Below are positions 33,184 through 41,613 of a stretch of 44,494 bases of DNA, in pieces (the first letter of the stretch is position 1; every line of letters starts with the position of its first letter). The notes below the pieces were generated by a model. The model made no database searches and had not been told where the DNA came from. It saw only the letters and a list, made by a program, of their open reading frames with translations. Both the position numbers and the translations under genes were made by a program. This stretch comes from Lachnospiraceae bacterium (GTDB taxonomy: Bacteria > Bacillota > Clostridia > Lachnospirales > Lachnospiraceae), in the NCBI GenBank assembly GCA_017513005.1, contig JAFWDM010000126.1, positions 1-44,494 of the forward strand, given 5' to 3'.

Positions 33184-34965
33184 TCAGCGCATCGCAGCCG
33201 AAGGATCGTCTAAAATGGTGATCCTGCCCTGCCCGAAGGGATCCGCATAGGTCTCGCCGACGATCCCTCCCAGGTCTTCGGTGATATAGTCGATCAGGGC
33301 CTGGATATCCGTGATGCCTCCGCTGGTCAGGACCCGGGCGCCGTCAAACATGGTAAACCCGTCGCCCTTGTTCAAGAGCATAAAGTCACTGCCTGCAAGA
33401 GAATATTTTTCCGCGGGATCGATGGGCCGGTCACCCACTTTCACATTTTTGACACGGCGGGGGCCTTCGATCCCCTTGCACATGCTGTTTTCATCCGCGA
33501 TACACCCGCTTTTGACCGACACATCAATTTCATAGCTGATCCCGGAGACCTGCTGAAAGGCCCCGCTCTCACCCGGCAGTGCCCGGGCCGCCCACTCCAG
33601 GGCATCCAGGACCTGTTGTCCGGTGACTTCGATCACACAGATCTCATTTCCATAGGGGAGAAGATTTAAAAGATTCCCATAGGTGATATCCCCCCGGAGC
33701 AGCTCTGTGCGGAGCGAACCGCTGCCTGCCAGGCCGATCTGCGCCCCTGTCCGCGCACGGTAGGCATCTGCAGCCAGGTCGCCCATGTTGGTCTCCGTGA
33801 TCCGGACCAGACGGACAGACGACCCGTTCTCATATTTTTCCGCCGGATCAAGGATCTTCAGATCTACAGTCGTCCTGCCGACCACCTCGTTCAGACTTTC
33901 ATTAAAGCCCGCAAGCTCTGCGTCCACGGTGCTGCGCATATCATTTTGGATATTCAGAAGCTCCGGCGCCGGGATCTGATTGTTCCAGGACCAGATATTG
34001 GTATCTACGATACCGTCTTTTGCGGAAATATGGCTGTAGCCAACCGCCTCCAGCTTTGTGCCGCAGGCAGTCCGGACGACATCCTCCCCGTCCTTGTTTT
34101 TCATGACAACCTGTTCTGTGTCATGGCTGTGGCCGTCCAGGATCACATCGATCCCGGTCGTGTGGGAGACCACGTCCGCATAGGTCCAGGGCCGGCTCCC
34201 CTCTTCCATCCCCAGGTGTGCCATGACATACACATAGTCCGCACCCTCTCCGCAGGCGGCATCCACGGCGTCCTGGACAGCCTTGTAGAGGGCCTCGCCG
34301 CTCTCATCCTGCATAAAGCCGTATACATATTGACCCTGCTCGTTCCGGAAATAGGAGGGATTGGCAGAGGTCAGGGTCTGCGGCGTTGTGATGCCTACAA
34401 AGGCGATCTTTTTTCCGGCCGCCTCTACGATCTTGTAGGGCTCGAACACCAGCTTTCCTTCTTTATTAAAATTGCAGCTGATATAGGGATATTCCGCCTT
34501 GTCCGCCAGTTCCAGGAACCGGTCTGTTCCATAATCGAATTCATGATTGCCGGGAATGGCCACATTGTAGTGCATGGCATTCATCAGGTCGATCATTGTT
34601 TCGCCCTTGCTGACCGTGCCCAGGGCCTCCCCCTGGATGGCATCGCCGTCATCCACCAGGATGGTCGTATACCCCTGCGCCTCCAGCGTATTCCGGATCT
34701 GACTGAGCCCTGCAAACCCGAAGCCCTTTGCCGCGCCGCAGTGGATATCACTCGTGTAGAGGATCATGATATCGCCGTTCTTTTCGACATCCTGCCCCTC
34801 TCCGTTTTCCTTTCCTTTGTTTCCGGCCTGTCCCTCATTCTCAGCAGGTACGGCAGTCTGCTTCCGACTGTCCTGTTCTTCTGCTCCGTAACCGCACACA
34901 GTCATGGAAAACAAAAGCGCAAGCACAGTAAGCAGACAAAGCATGGCTCTTTTTCGTTTCTTCAT
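33184..34965 (-). CDS. Secreted bifunctional metallophosphatase / 5'-nucleotidase (UshA/YfkN family)
   Basis: 593 residues from ATG 34965, with AAAGGAGG at 7-nt spacing. A signal peptide (KKRKR, then LCLLTVLALLFS) is followed by a low-complexity Gln/Glu/Asn/Lys linker. A calcineurin-like two-metal domain has the motifs YTSDIHCG, LVDDGDAIQGE, IPGNHEFDYG, VMAHLGMEEG and DGHSHDTEQ. The C-terminal 5'-nucleotidase domain starts near ETNMGDLAADAYRAR and has IGLAGSGSLR and LPYGNEICV. Such enzymes dephosphorylate extracellular nucleotides or cyclic nucleotides for scavenging. No LPXTG or C-terminal anchor is visible. The upstream region has three 18-bp tandem repeats and a promoter-like pair, which may indicate phosphate or nucleotide control, though this is inference. 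Confidence 0.92.
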   Translation of the reverse strand: MKKRKRAMLCLLTVLALLFSMTVCGYGAEEQDSRKQTAVPAENEGQAGNKGKENGEGQDVEKNGDIMILYTSDIHCGAAKGFGFAGLSQIRNTLEAQGYTTILVDDGDAIQGEALGTVSKGETMIDLMNAMHYNVAIPGNHEFDYGTDRFLELADKAEYPYISCNFNKEGKLVFEPYKIVEAAGKKIAFVGITTPQTLTSANPSYFRNEQGQYVYGFMQDESGEALYKAVQDAVDAACGEGADYVYVMAHLGMEEGSRPWTYADVVSHTTGIDVILDGHSHDTEQVVMKNKDGEDVVRTACGTKLEAVGYSHISAKDGIVDTNIWSWNNQIPAPELLNIQNDMRSTVDAELAGFNESLNEVVGRTTVDLKILDPAEKYENGSSVRLVRITETNMGDLAADAYRARTGAQIGLAGSGSLRTELLRGDITYGNLLNLLPYGNEICVIEVTGQQVLDALEWAARALPGESGAFQQVSGISYEIDVSVKSGCIADENSMCKGIEGPRRVKNVKVGDRPIDPAEKYSLAGSDFMLLNKGDGFTMFDGARVLTSGGITDIQALIDYITEDLGGIVGETYADPFGQGRITILDDPSAAMR

Positions 34966-34996
34966 CTCTCTGCCTCCTTTGAATAAAAAACTGTAT

Positions 34997-35025
34997 GTAT
35001 TACTCACTACGGTGACTGCCGACAA
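34997..35025 (-). promoter_or_regulatory. Sigma-A-like promoter of the 5'-nucleotidase gene
   Basis: The minus strand has TTGTCG (35020-35025), a 17-bp spacer and TAATAC (34997-35002); the start codon is 32 nt beyond the -10. Confidence 0.5.
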
Positions 35026-35050
35026 CGCAGGATATGCTGATTCGGGCAAG

Positions 35051-35104
35051 TCATATTGGAAGATTATTTCATATCGGAAGATTATTTCATATTGGAAGAT
35101 TATT
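35051..35104. repeat. Three 18-bp tandem repeats upstream of the 5'-nucleotidase promoter
   Basis: Units TCATATTGGAAGATTATT at 35051-35068, 35069-35086 (one T to C change) and 35087-35104. They end 26 bp upstream of the -35 of the 5'-nucleotidase promoter and lie after the recO stop. Non-coding, AT-rich, operator-like. Confidence 0.8.
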
Positions 35105-35158
35105 TATGAACAGATCCTTAGTGCGCCTACAAAACGCAGATTCAAAGATCCGGCTGCT

Positions 35159-35815
35159 CTACAGCATCAGCGCTTTCAGGATTTCCAGACTCTCGAACCG
35201 GTGATGGAGACTGCGCTCCATGGACACCTCCGCGATGTGCTCCAGCTGCTCCAGCACAGCATCATTGACCGCAAAGGTATACAGGGTCCGGATGGGCGCT
35301 TTGGTGATATGGGCTACGGCCTGGAGGGCAGCGGGCGAAAAACCGTCTGTCTCCTGCGGCGGCAGGAACTCCCCTTCGATCCGCAGCATGCGGATCTCGA
35401 AGACCGCGCGGACCAGGCGGCAGGGGATCCGGCCGGATTCCAGGGCCCGGAAGGACTGGAAGGCCAGAAGCAGCAGGGCGGCTTCGTCGTTGTTTTCCCG
35501 GGTGATATAGCGCAGGACCTCCGCAAGATAGGAGGCGTAGCAGGTCCTCTCCATATCGCTGCGGAGTTTTTCAAAAAAGGTGTGGAGCCTGGCCTCGACA
35601 AGGACATTGGCACTGCGGCCCTCCCGGACCCGGTAGGTTCCGAAGCAGAAGGGAAGCGAAGCTGCCATGACCGGGCTCCCCGGCCTGCGGGCCCCGCGCG
35701 CAAAGCAGGCGATCCTGCCCCTCTCCCGGGTCAGGAGGACGACTCTGCGGTCATATTCCCCGATCGGTGAGTTGGAGAGTACCAGGCCGGTCAATTCCAG
35801 CAAGTCTTCATTCAT
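35159..35815 (-). CDS. recO: DNA repair protein RecO
   Basis: 218 residues; ATG 35815 with only a weak GAGACG ribosome site. RecO anneals SSB-coated ssDNA and loads RecA with RecR. The N-terminal OB-fold is clear (TGLVLSNSPIGEYDRRVVLLTRERGRIACFARGARRPGS split over two strands, then FGTYRVREGRSANVLVEA), and the C-terminal helical domain has LHTFFEKLRSDMERTCYASYLAEVL. It is short for the family and lacks the CxxC zinc-finger pair found in some RecO proteins; the corresponding stretch reads RIEGEFLPPQETDGF. It follows era by 87 nt, the usual Clostridia/Bacilli order. Confidence 0.93.
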   Translation of the reverse strand: MNEDLLELTGLVLSNSPIGEYDRRVVLLTRERGRIACFARGARRPGSPVMAASLPFCFGTYRVREGRSANVLVEARLHTFFEKLRSDMERTCYASYLAEVLRYITRENNDEAALLLLAFQSFRALESGRIPCRLVRAVFEIRMLRIEGEFLPPQETDGFSPAALQAVAHITKAPIRTLYTFAVNDAVLEQLEHIAEVSMERSLHHRFESLEILKALML

Positions 35816-35902
35816 GTGATCGTCTCATTATTATTTCAGCTCCATTCAGCACGGAGACAGCGCAAAAAGACTGGTGCACGACGGCACAGGGACTCTTTTG
35901 TC

Positions 35903-36835
35903 TCACAGTTTCCGTGCATCGTAGCCAAAGGACCGCATCTGTGTATCATCATCCTTCCAGTCTTTGCGGACCTTGACCCAGAGCTTGAGATTGACCTGAC
36001 ACTGGATCATGTTTTCGATATCTTTGCGCGCGTCCGTTCCGATCCGGCGGAGCATGGTGCCGTCCTTGCCGATCACGATGCGCTTGTGGCCTTCGCGCTC
36101 GCAGATGATGGAGGCCTCAATGTCACAGATATCCCCTCTGCCCTTTCTGTGTCTCGTCTTCATGGTCTCGATCGTGACCGCGATCCCGTGCGGGACTTCC
36201 TCCTGCAAAAGACGCAGGGCCTTTTCCCGTATGATCTCCGCAGAGATCTCGCGCTCGGTCTGGGTCGTGACCATGTCTTCGTCATAAAAGGGTTCCCCTT
36301 CCGGCAGGAGCCGGAAGATCTCCTCCATGAGATGGTCCACGCCGTCGCCGGTGCGGGCACTGACGGGAATGATCTCGTGGAAATCGCCGGCATGGGCATA
36401 GAGGTCAATGACCGGCAGGAGCTCCGCCTTTTTGACCTTGTCGATCTTGTTGATCACGACGATAACGGGGGTCCTTACCTCTCTGAGCAGCTCGATAATG
36501 GCCTTGTCTTCATCGGTCAGCTTCGCGCGGGGCTCCACCAGCCAGAGGACTACATCCACTTCCTTCAGAGTTCCCCTGGCCGCTTTGACCATGTACTCAC
36601 CGAGCTTTGTGCGGCTCTCGTGGATACCTGGCGTATCGAGAAAAACGATCTGGCCCTCGTCCCCTGTGTAGATCGTGCGGATCTGGTTCCTGGTCGTCTG
36701 CGGCTTATAGGAGGTGATCGCGATCTTCTGCCCGATCATGCGGTTCATGAGGGTCGACTTGCCCACATTGGGTCTGCCGATGATCGTGGCGAAGCCGGCT
36801 TTTTTCGCTGCCGGCGCGTTTTCGTTTGTGTTCAA
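35903..36835 (-). CDS. era: GTPase Era
   Basis: 310 residues from a TTG start at 36835, with AAAGGA 5-6 nt upstream; the longer ATG frame to 36907 lacks a site and exceeds usual length. Era is a GTPase of 30S assembly that binds the 3' end of 16S rRNA. Nucleotide motifs: GRPNVGKST (G1), the switch I Thr in YKPQTTRNQI, DTPGIHE (G3), NKIDK (G4) and VSARTGDG (G5). The C-terminal KH domain is intact (RIVIGKDGTMLRRIGTDAR). It probably heads an era-recO transcription unit; three imperfect 21-nt repeats lie about 110-175 nt upstream of the start. Confidence 0.96.
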   Translation of the reverse strand: MNTNENAPAAKKAGFATIIGRPNVGKSTLMNRMIGQKIAITSYKPQTTRNQIRTIYTGDEGQIVFLDTPGIHESRTKLGEYMVKAARGTLKEVDVVLWLVEPRAKLTDEDKAIIELLREVRTPVIVVINKIDKVKKAELLPVIDLYAHAGDFHEIIPVSARTGDGVDHLMEEIFRLLPEGEPFYDEDMVTTQTEREISAEIIREKALRLLQEEVPHGIAVTIETMKTRHRKGRGDICDIEASIICEREGHKRIVIGKDGTMLRRIGTDARKDIENMIQCQVNLKLWVKVRKDWKDDDTQMRSFGYDARKL

Positions 36836-36946
36836 ATGTTTTCCTTTCCCGGTCGTTTCAATCCGGATCACAGGCGAATGTCCTGAGACAGTTTCGCCTG
36901 TGTCCAAACTGCTTTTCTTTTCTGATGCTCTCTGGCAATATGCAGT

Positions 36947-37010
36947 CTTATCTCAAAAGACCCGGTCCATTTCTTGAAAACGCCAGTCGTTTTCTGAAAA
37001 AGCTCCGGTC
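36947..37010. repeat. Three imperfect ~21-nt tandem repeats upstream of era
   Basis: On the minus strand the units are 36989-37010, 36968-36988 and 36947-36967. They share GAC(C/T)GG followed by a TTTTCAGAAA-like core. They are contiguous and about two helical turns long, and sit in the 250-bp region between the M16 peptidase gene and era, where no convincing promoter was recognised. Confidence 0.55.
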
Positions 37011-37063
37011 CTTCTCGCAGAAAGACATGCACAATGACAGGCGATAAAATGCGGGGCACACAT

Positions 37064-37089
37064 GACAAAAAGAACCGTCCCCTTTGTCA
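37064..37089 (-). terminator. REP-like hairpin overlapping the M16 peptidase stop codon
   Basis: On the minus strand GACAAA (arm) - GGGGACGGTTC (loop) - TTTTTGTC (arm with T-run), 37064-37088. The TGA stop of the peptidase gene (37087-37089) overlaps the first arm. The GGGGACGGTTCTTTTTGTC string is a sequence I associate with repeats near IS200-like/RAYT transposases in Bacillota; that association is from memory. It may serve as terminator. Confidence 0.55.
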
Positions 37090-40000
37090 CACCAGACTTC
37101 TGATCTCCCTGAACAGGGCGCTGTTCTCGCGGAGCTTTGCGTCGCTCCCGACGACACAGATGCACTGGTCTGCAAGGATGTCGTCCAGGTAATCCGCGAG
37201 GGCGCGGATCTCTTCGACGCCGGCGTCGAGCACTTCGTCCCTCTCCCTCTGCAGGTCGGCATCCGTCAGTCCCATGAGGTAGGCGTTCAGGGAATATCTG
37301 CCGTAGATGCAGGGCGTCATGGGCTGGTCCAGGGCGCTCACGGCGCCGATAATGTATTTGGTCATCGTGCGCTCGTCCGCGTCGAATGACCGCATAAAAG
37401 CGGGCGTCCCTTCAAAGGTGCCGATGGTCTTGTTCAGATGGGGGTCGCGGTAGGACACCATATAGGCGAGTCCGTCGCGCAGAAAGCTGCTCATGCAGCC
37501 GTAGGCGCCGCCCTCGACGCGCACGCGGTTCCAGAGGTAGTCATAGCCCAGAAGGACGCGGAGGACGCGGAAGGCGCCTGTGCTCTTCCGGACCCTGGTG
37601 TCAAAATGTCCGGCGCGGCAGACGAACTGGACCTGGCCGGCGGTCGTGAGTCCTTCGTTTTTCTTTACCAGCTCCGGAAGGAAGCTGTGCTTCTTTTCGA
37701 CCGTCTCCAGGCCGGTGAAGGCTGCTGCCTGCGGGGGTCTGCCGGCCCTCGTCGCAAAGAGCGCCTGTGCGGCCTGCGGCCTTGAAGGGCAGGCCAGGGT
37801 GCAGGATTTGCAAAGTTCAGGATCCGGGGAATGGTCCGGATGCACGACGCCGTTGCCGTTCATGAGCGAGGTGGCCAGGTCCTGTACGCCCGCGAGGATC
37901 TCCGGGATGTCCTCGGGGCTCGCCGTGCAGTCAAAGGTCATGTTGTCCACAGTGAAGATCGCCACGGCCATCTCCTGCAGGAGGCTGCACAGCTCCACAG
38001 ATTCCTCCATGTTTTTGAGCCCCGCACAGGTCCTGTCCAGCATCTCGTAGGAGCTCAGTCCGGAGATCAGATCCATCAGGGCAGCCGGCCGGGACAGATA
38101 GGACATGGCGCGCTGCGCGGCGGTCGCGTGCCCGGCGGAAGCCATCCCGGCTCTCATGCCGGCCCGCTCCTCCTCGAGCACTTCCAGGATCCGGGTCGGC
38201 ATATTGTAGTTCGTCGACAGGAGGATCTCCCGCAGGAGCCGGAGGGCTGCATGGAGATTTTTGTGCAGTGCCCGGACCGTGACTTCATAGGTGAGCCGGA
38301 AGGGTGTCTCTGCTTCCCTGTCCGTGACGGCTGCCGGCATTTCCTCTTTTGCGCCGTACCAGTTGTAGGAGGTCACGACGGAGCTGAGACCGCCGGTCGA
38401 GATATTGATCTCATGCCCCAGTGCGGCATAGTCGTGGGACGCTGTGTCCAGGACACTGAACAGGGTCCTGAAGATACCCAGGTGCCGGATATGCTCCTCC
38501 GAGAGGCCGCTGACATCGAACAGGAAGGTCATGTAATCGATATGATTGGTCGATACCGGGTGGGTGACGGCCGTGAATTTCTTGGGGGGATTCTCTACCT
38601 CAAGGGGGCCCTGCCCCTCCGCTCCCAGCCGGATCTTCTCCGGGACGCCGATCTCCCGGACCTCGTTGCAGAGCCTGGCAGCCTGCCTGGTGAGATCCTC
38701 CCTTTGCAGCATGGGGATCTTCCGGATATTTTCCTCGGAATCCGGTGTCTGCTGCCAGGCGCGGAGCGCAGCCAGCTTGTCCACGATCGCCTGCCTCTGC
38801 GCGGGGCTGCACTTCTGTGCGAATTCTTTCATGCGGGCGCGCAGTTCTTCATCGAGCCGGTCGGAAAGACCCTGCTCGGGGTTGAGGACCACGACGGCGC
38901 AGTGGGGATTATCCAGAAGGCAGGTGCGGATCAGGCTCTCGAAATACCCTTCCCCTGCCTTTTTGCGAAGCGCATCGAAAAAGTCCCCGATCTGCAGGCC
39001 GATGAAGGGCTTTTCATCATCGTAGAGCCAGGAATCCAGGGCCCCGAGCCCATAGAACAGCCCCTTCGGATAGGAGCCGTAGTCCGCCTCGCGGTAGCGG
39101 AATTCATAGAGATTGATGCCGGCTTCCAGCGCGCGCGGGGCGATCCCCTCCGCGGCGATCTTTTCAAGAGTCTTGCGGATCACACCGACGAATTCATCCT
39201 TTCTGGCGGGATCCACATACTTCGAGACGATGGAATAGCTGGGCTGGCGGATCCCGGGTTCGAAGCTGGTGAGCACATCCTCTCCAAGCCCCCTGTCCCG
39301 GAGGGCCTTGCGGACGGGCGCTCCCTCGGAATCACAAAGAGCGTAGTTGAGGATCTTGAGCGCCATATTCAGACCGGCATCAAGGCTGTCCGGCAGCGCC
39401 GCGACATTCCAGGAGAGGAAGGCCTTCCCCGCGGGATCCTCCCCGGGAAGGATGGAATAGGCGCATTCGGCTTCCACGGGCTTCTCAAAAGCGGGCTCGA
39501 GCCGGATCGAGGAATCGATGTCCAGCCGGTCGAAGTTCGAGAGATAGTGCTCGTCGATCCAGGTGAGCCGCTCCTCCATGTCCATGTCGCCGTACAGATA
39601 GATATAGCTGTTCGAGGGATGATAATAGCGGCGGTGAAAATCGAGGTAGTCCTCATAGGTCAGGTCCGGGATATTGACCGGATCGCCGCCGGACTCGAAG
39701 GCATAGGTGGTGTGCGGATAGAGGGCCGCATTGATCTGCCGGCCCAGAATGTCCTCGGGGGACGAGAGGGCCCCCTTCATCTCGTTGTAGACGACGCCGT
39801 TGACCGTGATCTCGCTGTCGGCGCTCTCCGCCTCATAGTGCCAGCCCTCCTGGCGGAAGATGTTCTGCTCCTGATAGATATTGGGATAAAAGACCGCGTC
39901 CAGGTAGACGTGCATCAGATTTTTGAAATCCTGTTCATTGCAGCTCGCGACGGGATAGACCGTTTTGTCCGGATAGGTCATCGCATTCAGAAACGTATTC

Positions 40001-40284
40001 AGAGAGCCCTTGACCAGTTCGATAAAGGGATCCTTGACAGGAAAATCCCGGGACCCGCACAGCACCGTGTGTTCAATGATATGGGCGACGCCGGTCGAAT
40101 CCTCCGGCGGCGTGCGGAAGGCGATGTAGAACACCTTGTTGTTGTCGTCTTTGGGCAGAAGGGCGACGCGTGCCCCTGTCTTTTTATGGCGGAGCAGCCA
40201 GCTGTCGCTGTCCACATCCGGAAGGTATTCGTGGGAAAGTACTTCATAGGCTAAAAGCCGGGTCAGGTCTTGCTTTTTTTCCAT
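37087..40284 (-). CDS. M16C-family zinc metallopeptidase (insulinase/presequence-protease type)
   Basis: 1065 residues from ATG 40284 (MEKKQDLTR); AAGGAG lies 13 nt upstream, rather far, and an ATG at 40311 is possible. The inverted zinc motif HxxEH is His68-Ile-Ile-Glu71-His72 (GVAHIIEHTVLCGS), and the third ligand Glu is likely in VVYNEMKGALSSPEDIL. Full length covers four half-domains, as in presequence protease and the bacterial M16C enzymes; the C-terminal inactive half has NRVRVEGGAYGCMSSF. No signal peptide, so probably cytosolic, degrading peptides. It is transcribed divergently from the sigma-factor gene, with a structured leader (40337-40412). Confidence 0.93.
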   Translation of the reverse strand: MEKKQDLTRLLAYEVLSHEYLPDVDSDSWLLRHKKTGARVALLPKDDNNKVFYIAFRTPPEDSTGVAHIIEHTVLCGSRDFPVKDPFIELVKGSLNTFLNAMTYPDKTVYPVASCNEQDFKNLMHVYLDAVFYPNIYQEQNIFRQEGWHYEAESADSEITVNGVVYNEMKGALSSPEDILGRQINAALYPHTTYAFESGGDPVNIPDLTYEDYLDFHRRYYHPSNSYIYLYGDMDMEERLTWIDEHYLSNFDRLDIDSSIRLEPAFEKPVEAECAYSILPGEDPAGKAFLSWNVAALPDSLDAGLNMALKILNYALCDSEGAPVRKALRDRGLGEDVLTSFEPGIRQPSYSIVSKYVDPARKDEFVGVIRKTLEKIAAEGIAPRALEAGINLYEFRYREADYGSYPKGLFYGLGALDSWLYDDEKPFIGLQIGDFFDALRKKAGEGYFESLIRTCLLDNPHCAVVVLNPEQGLSDRLDEELRARMKEFAQKCSPAQRQAIVDKLAALRAWQQTPDSEENIRKIPMLQREDLTRQAARLCNEVREIGVPEKIRLGAEGQGPLEVENPPKKFTAVTHPVSTNHIDYMTFLFDVSGLSEEHIRHLGIFRTLFSVLDTASHDYAALGHEINISTGGLSSVVTSYNWYGAKEEMPAAVTDREAETPFRLTYEVTVRALHKNLHAALRLLREILLSTNYNMPTRILEVLEEERAGMRAGMASAGHATAAQRAMSYLSRPAALMDLISGLSSYEMLDRTCAGLKNMEESVELCSLLQEMAVAIFTVDNMTFDCTASPEDIPEILAGVQDLATSLMNGNGVVHPDHSPDPELCKSCTLACPSRPQAAQALFATRAGRPPQAAAFTGLETVEKKHSFLPELVKKNEGLTTAGQVQFVCRAGHFDTRVRKSTGAFRVLRVLLGYDYLWNRVRVEGGAYGCMSSFLRDGLAYMVSYRDPHLNKTIGTFEGTPAFMRSFDADERTMTKYIIGAVSALDQPMTPCIYGRYSLNAYLMGLTDADLQRERDEVLDAGVEEIRALADYLDDILADQCICVVGSDAKLRENSALFREIRSLV

Positions 40285-40336
40285 CTGTATCTGAAATCTC
40301 CTTGCATACACTATATGATGCCGGTGCTGTACTTGC

Positions 40337-40412
40337 GTATCCTGCCGGGACCGCAGGAAGCGGCTGTCCGCTGACAGGCTGCCCGATTTTCCCGGAATTA
40401 CGCGCAGGATAC
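40337..40412 (-). promoter_or_regulatory. Structured leader region upstream of the M16 peptidase
   Basis: On the minus strand GTATCCTGC (40404-40412) pairs with GCAGGATAC (40337-40345); an inner CGGGA/TCCCG pair (40390-40394 with 40346-40350) extends it, and a small CTGTC-CGCT-GACAG hairpin lies in the loop. This gives a branched ~76-nt fold between the divergent genes. No known riboswitch family was recognised. Confidence 0.4.
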
Positions 40413-40485
40413 CGGCAGATAAAGAAAACTGATTGATTTATCATAGATGAAAAACTACCGTAAATCAAGCTTCCCAAAAAAGACA

Positions 40486-40515
40486 TTGAAAAGCCTTCCC
40501 GATCTGCGGTATTAT
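40486..40515 (+). promoter_or_regulatory. Promoter of the ECF sigma factor gene
   Basis: TTGAAA (40486-40491), 18-bp spacer, TATTAT (40510-40515), 61 nt ahead of the ATG. It resembles a housekeeping promoter rather than an ECF autoregulatory one. Confidence 0.5.
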
Positions 40516-40576
40516 AAGTGTTGTAGTTTGACAGCCGATTAGACACGAAAACAGTATTGACAGAGAGACTGCAGAG

Positions 40577-41116
40577 ATGAAAAAAGCAGCAGGCGCAGCC
40601 GGAAAAGAGAGTTTTTCAGTCGTCTTTGAGGAGCATTACTCCGGCATCTATAACTATATATACGCCAGGCTTCTGCACCGTGAACGCACGGAGGATCTGG
40701 TCAGCGACATCTTCCTCAAAGCGATGACGCACTATGACTCCTACGATCCCGCAAAAGCCTCTGTGAAGACCTGGCTCACAAACATTGCGCGCAATACGCT
40801 GATCGATGAATACCGGCGCGGCGGAAGGGCCCAGGTCTTTTCCCTGGATGCCGACACGGAATATGTTGAGCCCTCCGCAGAGGACGAATATCCCATCCTG
40901 CAGGACCCGGTCAACCGCGAAGCGCGGTCCATCCTGCAAAAGCTGACGGATGCGGAGCGCGAGCTGGTCAGTATGATCTATTTCCAGCACATGAGCAATC
41001 CGGAGATCGGGGAGGTCCTGGGGATCAATGCCAAAGCCGTCAGCGAGCGGCACCGCCGTCTCCTCTCCAAATGCAGAAAACTGGAAAAAGGAAAAAGCCT
41101 GTTGGATTTTCTGTGA
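40577..41116 (+). CDS. ECF-type RNA polymerase sigma factor
   Basis: 179 residues; ATG 40577 with a GAGAGA-type site. Sigma-2 domain: FEEHYSGIYNYIYARL, RTEDLVSDIFLKAMTHYDSY and SVKTWLTNIARNTLIDEYRR (-10 binding). After an acidic linker (EYVEPSAEDEYP), sigma-4: LQKLTDAERELVSMIYF and SNPEIGEVLGINAKAVSERHRRLL (helix-turn-helix for the -35). There is no sigma-3 domain, so it is an extracytoplasmic-function type. No membrane anti-sigma gene follows; the gene ends at a strong terminator and faces an unrecognised 76-residue gene on the other strand. How it is held inactive is therefore not evident. Confidence 0.93.
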   Translation: MKKAAGAAGKESFSVVFEEHYSGIYNYIYARLLHRERTEDLVSDIFLKAMTHYDSYDPAKASVKTWLTNIARNTLIDEYRRGGRAQVFSLDADTEYVEPSAEDEYPILQDPVNREARSILQKLTDAERELVSMIYFQHMSNPEIGEVLGINAKAVSERHRRLLSKCRKLEKGKSLLDFL

Positions 41117-41222
41117 CACAATGCGTCAGCGAATAAAGAGCAGCCGGATCAAAATCACTGAATAAACATGTTCTGAAAGCAGGTTCTGAAAAGGATTTTC
41201 TGATAAGCGTCATTAAAAAAAG

Positions 41223-41266
41223 TTCCCGCAGCGGGCAGTGCAGTGCCTTCTGCGGGAATCTTTTTT
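41223..41266 (+). terminator. Terminator of the sigma factor gene
   Basis: TTCCCGCAG (41223-41231) pairs with CTGCGGGAA (41250-41258), an inner GGCA/TGCC stem lies in the loop, and TC plus six T follow (41259-41266). An A-run precedes it. Confidence 0.87.
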
Positions 41267-41327
41267 GCTGAAAATCCTCCACTGTGATTCTTTTACCGGG
41301 ATTCTTTTCGTGTGACTCGTCCGAAGT

Positions 41328-41359
41328 GTGGATCTTTCAAAGGGTGGATCTTCCAAAAG
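41328..41359. repeat. Two imperfect 16-bp direct repeats
   Basis: GTGGATCTTTCAAAGG (41328-41343) and GTGGATCTTCCAAAAG (41344-41359) lie in tandem between the two converging terminators. Non-coding; role unknown. Confidence 0.6.
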
Positions 41360-41388
41360 TGAAGCATTTCATGGAATGTGCTTCACTT
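41357..41388 (-). terminator. Terminator overlapping the stop of the 76-residue gene
   Basis: A perfect 10-bp stem AAGTGAAGCA (41357-41366) with TGCTTCACTT (41379-41388), a 12-nt loop, followed by TTTTGG on the minus strand. The TGA stop (41383-41385) is inside the stem. Confidence 0.7.
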
Positions 41389-41613
41389 AGTTTTCTGCTC
41401 CGTCTGCGATCCATTTTCCTGCGCATGCAGGATATTCTGTCCCGCATACAGCTCTCCTGCCGCAGACACGAGTTCCAGATCGTCCTCCCCGAGCCTGCGG
41501 AACCGGTTTTGTTCGGACAGTTCCTCTCCGAAAAGCTGTACCCGGAGCCTCTCCTTTAAATCGGTTTCCCGTGAAAAATCAGCCTCCCGGAAAACCTTTT
41601 CCGCTCTTTCCAT
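41383..41613 (-). CDS. Small acidic protein of unknown function (leader-peptide-like motif)
   Basis: 76 residues from ATG 41613, which has a very good site (AAGGAG, 8-nt spacing), and it is closed by its own hairpin terminator, so it is likely a real gene. It is highly charged, with the N-terminal segment FREADFSRETDLKERLRVQ and the central motif LGEDDLELVSAAGELYAG, followed by a polar tail rich in Gln/Glu/Lys. There is no signal peptide or membrane span. The LxxDDLExVxAAG pattern resembles both the ends of RiPP leader peptides and small uncharacterised Clostridia proteins; I cannot assign it. It converges on the ECF sigma factor. A 28-residue frame with its own GGAGG site (41556-41642) overlaps its start. 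Confidence 0.65.
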   Translation of the reverse strand: MERAEKVFREADFSRETDLKERLRVQLFGEELSEQNRFRRLGEDDLELVSAAGELYAGQNILHAQENGSQTEQKTK

